This document shows, piece after piece, positions 11,928 to 19,063 of a DNA stretch of 20,801 nucleotides. Source of the DNA: DASRHY01 sp046765875. GTDB lineage: Bacteria; Actinomycetota; Actinomycetes; Propionibacteriales; Kribbellaceae. The notes below the pieces were generated by a model. The model was not told where the DNA came from. It searched no databases and worked only from the letters and a program-made list of their open reading frames with translations. Where the stretch lies: positions 1-20,801 of the forward strand of contig JBKPSJ010000234.1 in assembly GCA_046765875.1 (NCBI GenBank). Reading direction: 5' to 3'. The number at the start of each line of letters is the position of its first letter. Positions within the stretch are counted from its first letter, which is position 1. The position numbers and the translations under genes are program-made.

Positions 11928-13487
11928 TCAGTGCAGGACGGCGGCTGGTTCGTCGCTGGGCTTGGTGTCGGCCGGCCTGCGACGCGGGAGCAGGAACGCC
12001 GGCACCAGGCAGAGGCCCACCAGAACCGTGCCGACGGTGAACGCCGCGGCGAACGCGTCGGCCATGTCGGACAGCGCCTGCGGGATTATCGACGGATCCT
12101 TGAGCGACGCCAGTCCCTCCTTGCTCTGCTGCGCCGCTCGCACGGCAACCACGGCGGGACTGTCCTGGAAGCCGTTGGTCAGGATCACCGAGAACAGCGC
12201 GGTGCCGATCGAGGCGGAGACTTGCTGGGTGATGTTCATCAGCGTCGAGCCGCGGGCGATCTCGTGGTCTCGCAGCGTCTGCAGCGCCGACGTCATGATC
12301 GGCATCATCGTCGCGCCCATCCCCATGCCCATCACGAACAGCGCGCCGAGCAGCAGCGTGTACGACGTATTCACGTCCACCTGGGTGAACACACTCATGC
12401 CGATCACGATGGTCACGATGCCGACGATCACGATCCGCCCGGGGCCGATCTTGTCGGTGAGTACACCGGCGGCCGGCATGGTCAGCATGGCACCGATGCC
12501 CTGCGGCGCCAGGAGCAGACCGGCGTGCAGGGTCGTCTCACCGCGGACCTGCAAGAAGTACGACGGGAACAGCAGGCTGGCGCCGAAGAAGGCGATCGCG
12601 AACAACGACATCGTCACGACCGCGATCGACAACGCCCGGTGCCGGAACAGCCGCAGGTCGATCAGCGGGTGCTCCGGCGAGCGGAACAGCGTGCGCAGCA
12701 CGAACAGCGCCACGAGCACAAGCCCGATCACCATCGGCACCAGCACCTTCGTCGCCCAGATCGTGCCCTTCTCCGGGATCGACGAGACGCCGAACAGGAA
12801 CAGCGCCAGGCCCGGCGACAGCATCAGCATCCCGAGGAAGTCGAAGGTCTCCGACGGTGCCGGGTTGTCCTTCGGCAGCACCACCAGGGCGTAGACCAGC
12901 GCGACGGCACCGATCGGCAGGTTGATCAGGAAGATCCAATGCCAGCTGGCGGCATCGATCAGCCAGCCGCCGAGGATCGGGCCGAAGATCGGGCCCAGCA
13001 GCATCGGGATACCGAGCACAGCCATCACGCGGCCGATCCGGTTCGGGCCTGCCGCCCGGGTCATGATGGTCATGCCCAGCGGCATCAGCATGCCGCCGCC
13101 GAGCCCCTGCAGCACCCGGAACCCGACGAGCATCTCGATACTCGTCGCGGACGCGCACAGCACAGATCCGGCGGTGAACAAACCCACCGCGAGCATGTAG
13201 AGCCGCTTCGTGCCGAACCGGTCGGCAGCCCAACCGGTCAGCGGGATCACCGACGCGAGCGCCAGTGTGTAGCCGGTCATCGTCCAGGCGACCTGCGCCG
13301 GCGACGAGTCGAAGGTCGTCTGGAACGTGGGCTGCGCCACGCTGACGACGGTGATGTCCAGGATTGACATGATCGCGCCGAGCACGACCACCCCGGCGAC
13401 CAGCAGGACCTCGCGGTCGAGCTTGTCCGGGGCGGCGGATGGCGTTGTCTTGGTCTGCGAAGGCTCGGATGGAGTCTGCGTGGTCAC
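11928..13487 (-). CDS. DHA2-family MFS drug exporter (EmrB/QacA type, 14 TM)
   Basis: The 519-residue protein has a hydrophilic N-terminus, then an opening helix VLLVAGVVVLGAIMSILDITVVSVA, which carries the LDxTVVNVA-like motif D1 of this family. Motif A is GWAADRFGTKR, and LLGPIFGPILGGWLID is the antiporter motif C. Fourteen hydrophobic segments fit a proton-driven multidrug exporter. The C-terminus is a short charged tail. The GTG at 13485-13487 follows TACACT by 7 nt and has no ribosome-binding site, so a leaderless transcript is likely. An operator-like palindrome lies over the -35 region. No dedicated regulator gene is adjacent. The substrate is unknown. Confidence 0.92.
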   Translation of the reverse strand: MTTQTPSEPSQTKTTPSAAPDKLDREVLLVAGVVVLGAIMSILDITVVSVAQPTFQTTFDSSPAQVAWTMTGYTLALASVIPLTGWAADRFGTKRLYMLAVGLFTAGSVLCASATSIEMLVGFRVLQGLGGGMLMPLGMTIMTRAAGPNRIGRVMAVLGIPMLLGPIFGPILGGWLIDAASWHWIFLINLPIGAVALVYALVVLPKDNPAPSETFDFLGMLMLSPGLALFLFGVSSIPEKGTIWATKVLVPMVIGLVLVALFVLRTLFRSPEHPLIDLRLFRHRALSIAVVTMSLFAIAFFGASLLFPSYFLQVRGETTLHAGLLLAPQGIGAMLTMPAAGVLTDKIGPGRIVIVGIVTIVIGMSVFTQVDVNTSYTLLLGALFVMGMGMGATMMPIMTSALQTLRDHEIARGSTLMNITQQVSASIGTALFSVILTNGFQDSPAVVAVRAAQQSKEGLASLKDPSIIPQALSDMADAFAAAFTVGTVLVGLCLVPAFLLPRRRPADTKPSDEPAAVLH

Positions 13488-13494
13488 TCTGCTG

Positions 13495-13525
13495 AGTGTA
13501 AGTGGCCGCCTGACATCGCTGTCAT
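13495..13525 (-). promoter_or_regulatory. Promoter and operator-like palindrome of the DHA2 exporter
   Basis: On the minus strand, TACACT (13495-13500) ends 7 nt before the GTG start. An ATGACA -35-like hexamer (13520-13525) lies 19 nt upstream. TGACA-TCGC-TGTCA (13511-13524) is a perfect 5-bp inverted repeat with a 4-nt centre overlapping that -35 box, which suggests control by a repressor encoded elsewhere. Confidence 0.45.
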
Positions 13526-13576
13526 CTCCTTATCCGCCGTGGAACCGCAGCAGCTGTTCGTTCCCGGCAGTCAGCA

Positions 13577-14215
13577 TCAGCGGCGTGAGACGGCCTCGTC
13601 GGCGGCCTCGACGAGTTCGCGATCCTCCGCCTCGGTCTGCGGGTCGTGCGCGGGCTCGAGGCGATCGTGCGCGATCAGCGACTGGATCGCCCGGAGTACC
13701 GCACTTGCCGTCGCACCCCAGGTCGACACGTACGAGAACTGCCACCACCACAACGCCTCGTCGATGCGGCCGTCCTCGTAATGGGCCAGCCCGTGCACCA
13801 AGTCGTTCGCGATCGCGGTCAGATCGTCGGAGATCCGGTAGACGGTGATCTCCGGCGGGTTGCCGTACGGGTCGAATACCTCCGCGTACTCGTCCAGGCC
13901 CTCGAACAACTCGGCCAGCCGGTCGCGCATCGCGTCCAGGTCCGGGTCCGGCCCGGCGTCGGTCTCGAACTGTTCCTTGGGTACGAAGTCCTCGAACGCA
14001 CCCAGCCGCCCGCCGGCCAGCAGTAGCTGGCTGACCTCGAGCAGCAGGTACGGCAGAGAGGCCAGGCCCTCGTCGACATCCTCTTCGTCCGGCTGCGCGG
14101 CGATGTCACGCACAGTGATCAGGAAGCTGCGTACCTGGTCCGCTATCTGCTCGGCGAACTCGCTCAGGTCGTCGGCATCGGTCTGCAGCGCCCGCTCGGC
14201 TATGTGGTCAGTCAT
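13577..14215 (-). CDS. DUF5063-domain protein
   Basis: This 212-residue acidic, soluble protein has no signal peptide or membrane segment. It matches the actinobacterial DUF5063 family, usually found next to recR, with features such as LPYLLLEVSQLLLAGGRLGAF, a Tyr/Pro-rich EYAEVFDPYGNPPE stretch, DDLTAIANDLVHGLAHYEDGRIDEALWWWQFSY and a WGATASAVLRAIQSL helix. Both termini are charged and low in complexity. No function is known. It follows recR by 8 bp and is probably cotranscribed with it, which suggests a link to recombination or simply conserved cotranscription. Confidence 0.8.
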   Translation of the reverse strand: MTDHIAERALQTDADDLSEFAEQIADQVRSFLITVRDIAAQPDEEDVDEGLASLPYLLLEVSQLLLAGGRLGAFEDFVPKEQFETDAGPDPDLDAMRDRLAELFEGLDEYAEVFDPYGNPPEITVYRISDDLTAIANDLVHGLAHYEDGRIDEALWWWQFSYVSTWGATASAVLRAIQSLIAHDRLEPAHDPQTEAEDRELVEAADEAVSRR

Positions 14216-14223
14216 CTGTCGTC

Positions 14224-14823
14224 TCAGTCATCGATCGATCGTCGCCCTTCGAACGCCCTACCCAACGTGACCTCGTCGGCGTACTCGAGATCACCGCCCA
14301 CCGGAAGTCCACTAGCCAATCTCGTCACACGCAACCCCATGGGACGTAACAAACGGCTCAGGTACGTCGCGGTCGCCTCGCCCTCCAGGTTCGGGTCGGT
14401 GGCCAGCATGATCTCGGTCACCTCGCCGCTGGCCAGCCGCTGCATCAGTTCCTTGATCCGCAGCTCGTCCGGCCCGATCCCCTCGATCGGCGAGATCGCA
14501 CCGCCGAGTACGTGGTAAAGGCCGCGGAACTCACGGGTGCGCTCGATCGCGACGACGTCCTTAGCCTCCTCGACCACGCAGATCAGCGTCTGATCGCGGC
14601 GCGGGTCGCGGCAGATACGGCACTGCGTCTCCTCGGAGACGTTGCCGCAGATCTCGCAGAACTTGACCTTCTCCTTGACCTGCACCAGAACGTGCGCGAG
14701 CCGCTTCACGTCGACGGGATCGGCGGCGAGCAGGTAGAACGCGATCCGCTGCGCGGACTTCGGACCCACCCCGGGGAGCCGGCCGAGCTCGTCGATCAGG
14801 TCCTGGACGGCCCCTTCGTACAC
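14224..14823 (-). CDS. recR: Recombination mediator RecR
   Basis: RecR acts with RecO (and RecF) to load RecA on SSB-coated gaps. The 199-residue protein has the usual order: helix-hairpin-helix RLPGVGPKSAQRIAF (15-29), a four-Cys zinc finger (Cys56, Cys59, Cys68, Cys71), a Toprim domain from about residue 79 (ICVVEEAKDVVAIE, then LATDPNLEGEATA), and a C-terminal Walker-B-like tail. It starts at GTG 14821-14823, one base after the ybaB stop codon. The length is standard (about 199). The dnaX-ybaB-recR order is conserved across bacteria. Confidence 0.97.
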   Translation of the reverse strand: MYEGAVQDLIDELGRLPGVGPKSAQRIAFYLLAADPVDVKRLAHVLVQVKEKVKFCEICGNVSEETQCRICRDPRRDQTLICVVEEAKDVVAIERTREFRGLYHVLGGAISPIEGIGPDELRIKELMQRLASGEVTEIMLATDPNLEGEATATYLSRLLRPMGLRVTRLASGLPVGGDLEYADEVTLGRAFEGRRSIDD

Positions 14824-14824
14824 G

Positions 14825-15217
14825 TCAGCTCGAACTCTGACCGGGAAGCCCGGTCATGCCGCCCGGTGCGCCGGGCAACCCGCCCAGACCGCCGGCCAGC
14901 GGGCCCATCGCCTGCGCGGCCAGCTCCTTGGCGTTCTCGGTCGCGTCCCGGACCGCTGCGACGATCAGGTCGGCCAGCGTCTCGGTGTCGTCGGGATCCA
15001 CCGCCGACCGGTTGATGGTCAGGCTGAGCAGCTCGCCGGTGCCCGATACCAGGGCGGTCACGAGCCCGCCGCCGGCGCTGCCCTCGACCTCTTGCTTCTC
15101 CAGGTCGGCCTGCGCCTGCATCAGCTGGCTCTGCATAGCCTGCGCCTGCGCCAGCAGGCCGGCCATGTCGAACCCGCCGCCCTGGCCTCCCTCTGAGGCT
15201 CCGCCACCGTCGAACAC
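14825..15217 (-). CDS. YbaB/EbfC-family nucleoid-associated protein
   Basis: The 130-residue protein starts at GTG 15215-15217, with AGAGG (15224-15228) 6 nt upstream. The Gly-rich N-terminus is followed by the MAGLLAQAQAMQSQLMQAQADLEKQEVEGSAG helix and strand and the LSLTINRSAVDPDDTETLADLIVAAVRDA core of the YbaB fold. The C-terminus is a Gly/Pro-rich tail (GPLAGGLGGLPGAPGGMTGLPGQ), longer than in E. coli but common in actinobacteria. It binds DNA as a dimer. Its neighbours dnaX and recR are the conserved ones. Confidence 0.93.
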   Translation of the reverse strand: MFDGGGASEGGQGGGFDMAGLLAQAQAMQSQLMQAQADLEKQEVEGSAGGGLVTALVSGTGELLSLTINRSAVDPDDTETLADLIVAAVRDATENAKELAAQAMGPLAGGLGGLPGAPGGMTGLPGQSSS

Positions 15218-15324
15218 CCTGCACCTCTGTTTTCAGCAGTCCCATGCGTTGTGATCCCGAGCCTATCCGGTACGCCCTACAACCACGTGTCGCTATCGGG
15301 CAGGTTCTGTCGTCGGGTGCGGGT

Positions 15325-17421
15325 TCAGGAGTTGGGTTGCTCGTCGATGACCTTGGCGCCGAGTACCTGGCCGAGCAGTTCGGTATGGCTGCGCGTATCG
15401 TCCTCGAGCACGATGTCGTCGTCGCCGACCTCGTCCACGATTTCGGGGCCCGGTTCGGAGGGCGCGCTCCGGGCGGCTCGCTCCGTCTCGGCGGCGGTCT
15501 CGGCCGCCCGCCTCTTGCTCGCCTGCCCGTCCCCGTTGCGGGCTCTGCTCGACCTGGTGCCTTCCGGCGCTGGTCCGGCTTCGGGTGGTTCTGCTGGTGC
15601 CGCCGGTCCGGTCGGCGGCTGGTCGGGGAGCGGGGGCGTCGGCGCGGGGGCGGCGGGACCGGTCGAGCCACCGGCGGGAGGGGAGCCGGGTGATGCCGAA
15701 CCGCCTCCGGTCGAGGGGTCGACGACGGCCTCGATGCGGCGGTCGACCAGCAACTCCTCGCGGATGGCCTCGCGCAGGATGTCGTCGTGGCCGGACCGTA
15801 AGAAGTTGTCCCGTACGCCGGCGTGCGACAGCCCGATCGTCACGGTGGTGTCGTCCATCGCCAGCACCTGGGCGTTCTGGCTGAGCATCACCCAGGTGAC
15901 CTTCTTGCGCTCCTTCACCCGCTGAAGGATGTCCGGCCACAACCGCCGAACATCCGCCAACCCGATCTGCCCCCCAGACCCACCCTCCGACGGGCCGGGC
16001 GACGTTCGCCCGGCGGTCGCCGCGTCAGCCTCATTGGACTCCGCTGGCGCAGGAGGACGTGCGGCCTCGCTACCGGACGACTCACGGGCGACCGCCTTGC
16101 GGGCGGACGCACGGGACGACTCGGGCGACGGCGTCTCGACCCGAGACGGCGGCGGTGGAATCTCAGCGGGCGCGGATGCCGGCGCGGCGGGCTGGGCGGC
16201 GGGCCGGCCGGTGGGAGGCGCCGGGGACACGACCTGGTCCGCGTCGATCGTCCCCAGGGTCATGCGGCGCTCGATCCGGTCGAGGCGCGCGTGCACGCCC
16301 TGGGTCGAGTCGTCCACGCCCGGCAGCAGCACCTTCGCGCAGATCAGCTCCAACTGGAGCCGGGGCGCCGTCGCGCCGCGCATGTCCAGCAGCCCCTCCG
16401 CGACCGTGTCCGCGGCTCGGGTCAGCTCGGCCGGGCCGAGGGTCGACGCCTGCGCCTGCAACCGCTCGCCCTGATCCTCGGCGACCTCGATCAGCCCGTT
16501 CGACACCGCATCCGGCACTGCCGCCACGATCACCAGATCGCGCAGCCGGCGCAGCAGGTCCTCGGCGAACCGCTTCGGGTCCTGCCCGGTCTCGATCACC
16601 TTGTCGATCACGCTGAACACGGCCCCGGCGTCGTGCGCCGCGAATCCGTCAACGATCGAGTCCAGCAGCGAGTCCGGTGTGAAGCCGAGCAGCGCCACGG
16701 CCAGCGCGTACGTCACGCCATCCGGCCCGGCGCCACCGATCAACTGGTCGAGCACGCTGAGCGAATCACGAACCGACCCCGCGCCCGCGCGCACCACGAG
16801 CGGCAGGGCCGCCTGCTCGATCGCCACACCCTCCGCGGCGCACAACTCCGCCAGATAGCCGGCGAGCAGCTTCGGCGGGACCAGCCGGATCGGGTAGTGG
16901 TGCGTACGCGACCGGATGGTGCCGATCACCTTGTCCGGCTCGGTGGTCGCGAAGATGAACTTGAGGTGCGGCGGCGGCTCCTCGACCAGCTTGAGCAGGG
17001 CGTTGAAGCCCTGCGTGGTCACCATGTGCGCCTCGTCGATGATGTAGATCTTGAACCGCGACTGGACCGGCGCGAAGAACGCCCGCTCGCGCAGGTCACG
17101 CGCGTCGTCGACGCCGCCGTGCGAGGCCGCGTCGATCTCGATCACGTCGATGCTGCCCGGGCCGCCGCGGGCCAGGTCACGGCAGGACTGGCACTCGCCG
17201 CACGGCTCGGGCAACGGGCCCTTCTCGCAGTTGATCGCACGGGCCAGGATCCGGGCACTGGTGGTCTTGCCGCAGCCACGAGGGCCCGAGAACAGGTACG
17301 CGTGGTTGACGCGGTTGTTGGCCAGCGCGTTGCGCAGCGGCTCGGTGACGTGGTCCTGCCCGATCACCTCGGCGAAGGTCTCCGGCCGGTACCGCCGGTA
17401 GAGGGCAAGGGGCGCATCCAC
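15325..17421 (-). CDS. dnaX: DNA polymerase III subunit gamma/tau
   Basis: Clamp-loader ATPase of the replicative polymerase. From GTG 17421 the protein has 698 residues. The start is supported by TAGGGT 7 nt upstream and by LALYRRYRPETF directly after; a GTG at 17430 is the alternative. It shows Walker A GPRGCGKT (46-53), a zinc-binding set of Cys65, Cys74, Cys77 and Cys80, the Walker B/DEAH-like IIDEAHMV, and the SRT/arginine-finger segment IRSRTHHYP. After domain III comes a Pro/Ala/Ser-rich linker (about 395-480 and 570-660), with a separate conserved block between (VRRLWPDILQRVKERKKVTWVMLSQ). No A-rich slippery sequence for a programmed frameshift is visible, so one full-length product is expected. 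Confidence 0.97.
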   Translation of the reverse strand: MDAPLALYRRYRPETFAEVIGQDHVTEPLRNALANNRVNHAYLFSGPRGCGKTTSARILARAINCEKGPLPEPCGECQSCRDLARGGPGSIDVIEIDAASHGGVDDARDLRERAFFAPVQSRFKIYIIDEAHMVTTQGFNALLKLVEEPPPHLKFIFATTEPDKVIGTIRSRTHHYPIRLVPPKLLAGYLAELCAAEGVAIEQAALPLVVRAGAGSVRDSLSVLDQLIGGAGPDGVTYALAVALLGFTPDSLLDSIVDGFAAHDAGAVFSVIDKVIETGQDPKRFAEDLLRRLRDLVIVAAVPDAVSNGLIEVAEDQGERLQAQASTLGPAELTRAADTVAEGLLDMRGATAPRLQLELICAKVLLPGVDDSTQGVHARLDRIERRMTLGTIDADQVVSPAPPTGRPAAQPAAPASAPAEIPPPPSRVETPSPESSRASARKAVARESSGSEAARPPAPAESNEADAATAGRTSPGPSEGGSGGQIGLADVRRLWPDILQRVKERKKVTWVMLSQNAQVLAMDDTTVTIGLSHAGVRDNFLRSGHDDILREAIREELLVDRRIEAVVDPSTGGGSASPGSPPAGGSTGPAAPAPTPPLPDQPPTGPAAPAEPPEAGPAPEGTRSSRARNGDGQASKRRAAETAAETERAARSAPSEPGPEIVDEVGDDDIVLEDDTRSHTELLGQVLGAKVIDEQPNS

Positions 17422-17428
17422 GACGGCC

Positions 17429-17434
17429 ACCCTA
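17429..17434 (-). promoter_or_regulatory. -10 box of leaderless dnaX transcript
   Basis: TAGGGT on the minus strand ends 7 nt before the GTG at 17421. The -35 position is weak. The same TAGGGT-N7-start arrangement is seen at rmlA (18340-18345). Confidence 0.5.
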
Positions 17435-17465
17435 AACCCGTACGCCGACAACCCGTCCGGGACCG

Positions 17466-18332
17466 TCAGGTGCGTTCGAGCAGGCCCAACAGGTAGTCGC
17501 CGTATCCGGACTTGGCCAGCTTCTCGGCTCGGGTCCGCAGGCCGTCGTCGTCGATGAACCCGCGCCGCCAGGCGATCTCCTCGGGGCAGCCGATCTTGAG
17601 CCCCTGCCGTTCCTCGACCGCACGTACGAACTCACTGGCCTGCATCAGCGAGTCGAACGTCCCGGTGTCCAGCCAGGCCGTACCGCGCGGCAGCACCTCG
17701 ACCCGCAGCCGCCTGTCGCGGAGGTACACCGCGTTCACCGACGAGATCTCCAACTCGCCGCGGGCCGACGGTTTGATCGACCGGCTGATCTCGACCACGT
17801 CGCTGGAGTAGAAGTACAGCCCCGGAACGGCGAAGTTGCTCTTCGGCTTCTCGGGCTTCTCTTCGATCGACAGCGCTGTGCCGTTCCCGTCGAACTCGAC
17901 CACGCCGTACGCCGTCGGGTCGGCCACCCGGTACGCGAACACGACGCCGCCCTCGACGTCGTTGAACCGCTGCAGGTGCAGGCCGAGTCCGGGCCCATAG
18001 AAGATGTTGTCGCCGAGCGCGAGGGCCACCGACTGGTCACCCACGAACTCGGCTCCGATGTGGAAGGCCTGGGCGAGCCCCTCCGGCTTCGGCTGGACCG
18101 CGTACGAGACGTCCACCCCGAACTGCCCGCCGTCGCCGAGCAGCCGCTGGAACTGGCTCGCGTCGGCCGGTGTGGTGATCACCAGGACATCGCGGATGTT
18201 GGCCAGCATCAGCGTTGACAGCGGGTAGTAGATCATCGGCTTGTCGTACACCGGGAGCAACTGCTTACTGGACGCGAGTGTGAGCGGATGCAGTCGGGTG
18301 CCGGAACCGCCGGCCAGGATGATGCCTCGCAT
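17466..18332 (-). CDS. rmlA: Glucose-1-phosphate thymidylyltransferase
   Basis: The enzyme makes dTDP-glucose from dTTP and glucose-1-phosphate, the first step to dTDP-rhamnose and other deoxysugars. The 288-residue protein begins MRGIILAGGSGTRLHPLT, the nucleotidyl-transferase loop, with KQLLPVYDKPMIYYPLS next, then the LGDNIFYG metal site and EEKPEKPKSNFAVPGLYFY in the middle, all typical of RmlA (usually 286-293). The C-terminus has the normal IGCPEEIAWRRGFID block. The ATG at 18330-18332 follows TAGGGT by 7 nt; frames reaching further upstream are not needed. No rmlB, C or D gene is nearby, so it stands alone here. It is divergent from the TetR gene. Confidence 0.95.
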   Translation of the reverse strand: MRGIILAGGSGTRLHPLTLASSKQLLPVYDKPMIYYPLSTLMLANIRDVLVITTPADASQFQRLLGDGGQFGVDVSYAVQPKPEGLAQAFHIGAEFVGDQSVALALGDNIFYGPGLGLHLQRFNDVEGGVVFAYRVADPTAYGVVEFDGNGTALSIEEKPEKPKSNFAVPGLYFYSSDVVEISRSIKPSARGELEISSVNAVYLRDRRLRVEVLPRGTAWLDTGTFDSLMQASEFVRAVEERQGLKIGCPEEIAWRRGFIDDDGLRTRAEKLAKSGYGDYLLGLLERT

Positions 18333-18339
18333 GCGTGGA

Positions 18340-18345
18340 ACCCTA
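18340..18345 (-). promoter_or_regulatory. -10 box of leaderless rmlA transcript
   Basis: TAGGGT on the minus strand, 7 nt before the ATG at 18332, identical in sequence and spacing to the dnaX -10 box. Confidence 0.5.
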
Positions 18346-18391
18346 TCGGCACCGGCCCGCCGCGTATGCCGGCCGCCGATCATCCACAACT

Positions 18392-18430
18392 CGACGGTAC
18401 GTCGTTGATTCCCCACATAGTGTCGATCAA
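18392..18430. promoter_or_regulatory. Promoter/operator region of the TetR regulator gene
   Basis: CGACG-GTA-CGTCG (18392-18404) is a perfect 5-bp inverted repeat. TTGAT (18405-18409) and ATCAA (18426-18430) form a wider pair around a TAGTGT -10-like box (18418-18423). The segment CGTTGAT...ATAGTGTCGAT recalls the repeated elements of the mycobacterial ethA-ethR operator as I remember them, which needs an alignment. An autoregulatory operator is likely for a gene of this family. Confidence 0.4.
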
Positions 18431-18439
18431 AATCCACAC

Positions 18440-19063
18440 ATGGCGACAGGGACGACACCCGGCGTGCGGCGGCGCGGACCTAGCAAGGGCGATCGCACGT
18501 CGCAGGCGATCCTCGACACCGCGGAGCGATTGCTGGCCGAACGGGACCTGAGCGCGATCACGATCGACGAATTGGCGTCGGGAGCAGGCATCTCCCGGTC
18601 GGCGTTCTACTTTCACTTCGAGTCGCGCGAGGCCGTGCTGTACCTGCTGGCCGACCAGGTGCTGAAGGAGTTGTTCGAGTCCGCCGAGGTCGCCACCTCG
18701 CGCCGGGGCGGTGAACCGGCCGACGCCATCCGTTCCGCGATCGCGGGCAACCTCGCGATCTGGCGCAAGCACGGGCCGGTGTTGCGGGCCGCCGTACGTG
18801 CACGCGAGACCGATCCGGCGATGCGGCGGTTCTGGGCCGATGTCGGGCGGCGGTTCGTCACGGCGGCCGCGGCGCAGATCGAGGCCGACCGCGAGATCGG
18901 CATCGCGCCACCGGGGCCACCGACCGCCAGGCAACTCGCGACAGCGCTGGTCTCGATGAACGACGAGGTCTTCTACCACCAGTCCAGGGCGCGCAAGTCC
19001 GGCGATCGCGACGTCGTCGAGACCCTCACCACGATCTGGGCGCGGTCGATCTACGGGAACTGA
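18440..19063 (+). CDS. TetR-family regulator, EthR-like
   Basis: The 207-residue protein starts at ATG 18440; longer frames lack support. The N-terminal helix-turn-helix (about 20-65) includes AILDTAERLLAERDLSAITIDELASGAGISRSAFYFHFESREAVL. The C-terminal domain ends with LATALVSMNDEVFYHQ and TLTTIWARSIYG, which match the corresponding stretches of EthR from Mycobacterium tuberculosis closely in pattern. EthR represses the monooxygenase gene ethA and binds hydrophobic ligands. No ethA is visible, so the target differs or lies elsewhere. The gene is divergent from rmlA and overlaps the convergent acyl-CoA ligase by 13 bp. A role in controlling fatty-acyl metabolism nearby is inference. Confidence 0.88.
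   Translation: MATGTTPGVRRRGPSKGDRTSQAILDTAERLLAERDLSAITIDELASGAGISRSAFYFHFESREAVLYLLADQVLKELFESAEVATSRRGGEPADAIRSAIAGNLAIWRKHGPVLRAAVRARETDPAMRRFWADVGRRFVTAAAAQIEADREIGIAPPGPPTARQLATALVSMNDEVFYHQSRARKSGDRDVVETLTTIWARSIYGN

Noticed and set aside
11904..13367. Long plus-strand frame (487 codons) opposite the DHA2 exporter
   Set aside because: His/Gln/Arg-rich antisense artefact; the opposite frame is a clear 14-TM transporter.
15325..17421. Programmed frameshift in dnaX producing a gamma form
   Set aside because: No A-rich slippery run or following stop codon; the frame is open to the C-terminal end.
17422..17465. Possible SRP (4.5S) RNA or tRNA gene near dnaX, as found in some actinobacteria
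   Set aside because: The gap is only 44 bp and lacks the GGAA tetraloop/AGCAG signature; no cloverleaf was seen in any intergenic gap.
15823..17496. Long plus-strand frame (557 codons) opposite dnaX
   Set aside because: Arg/Gly-rich shadow; dnaX has full motif support.
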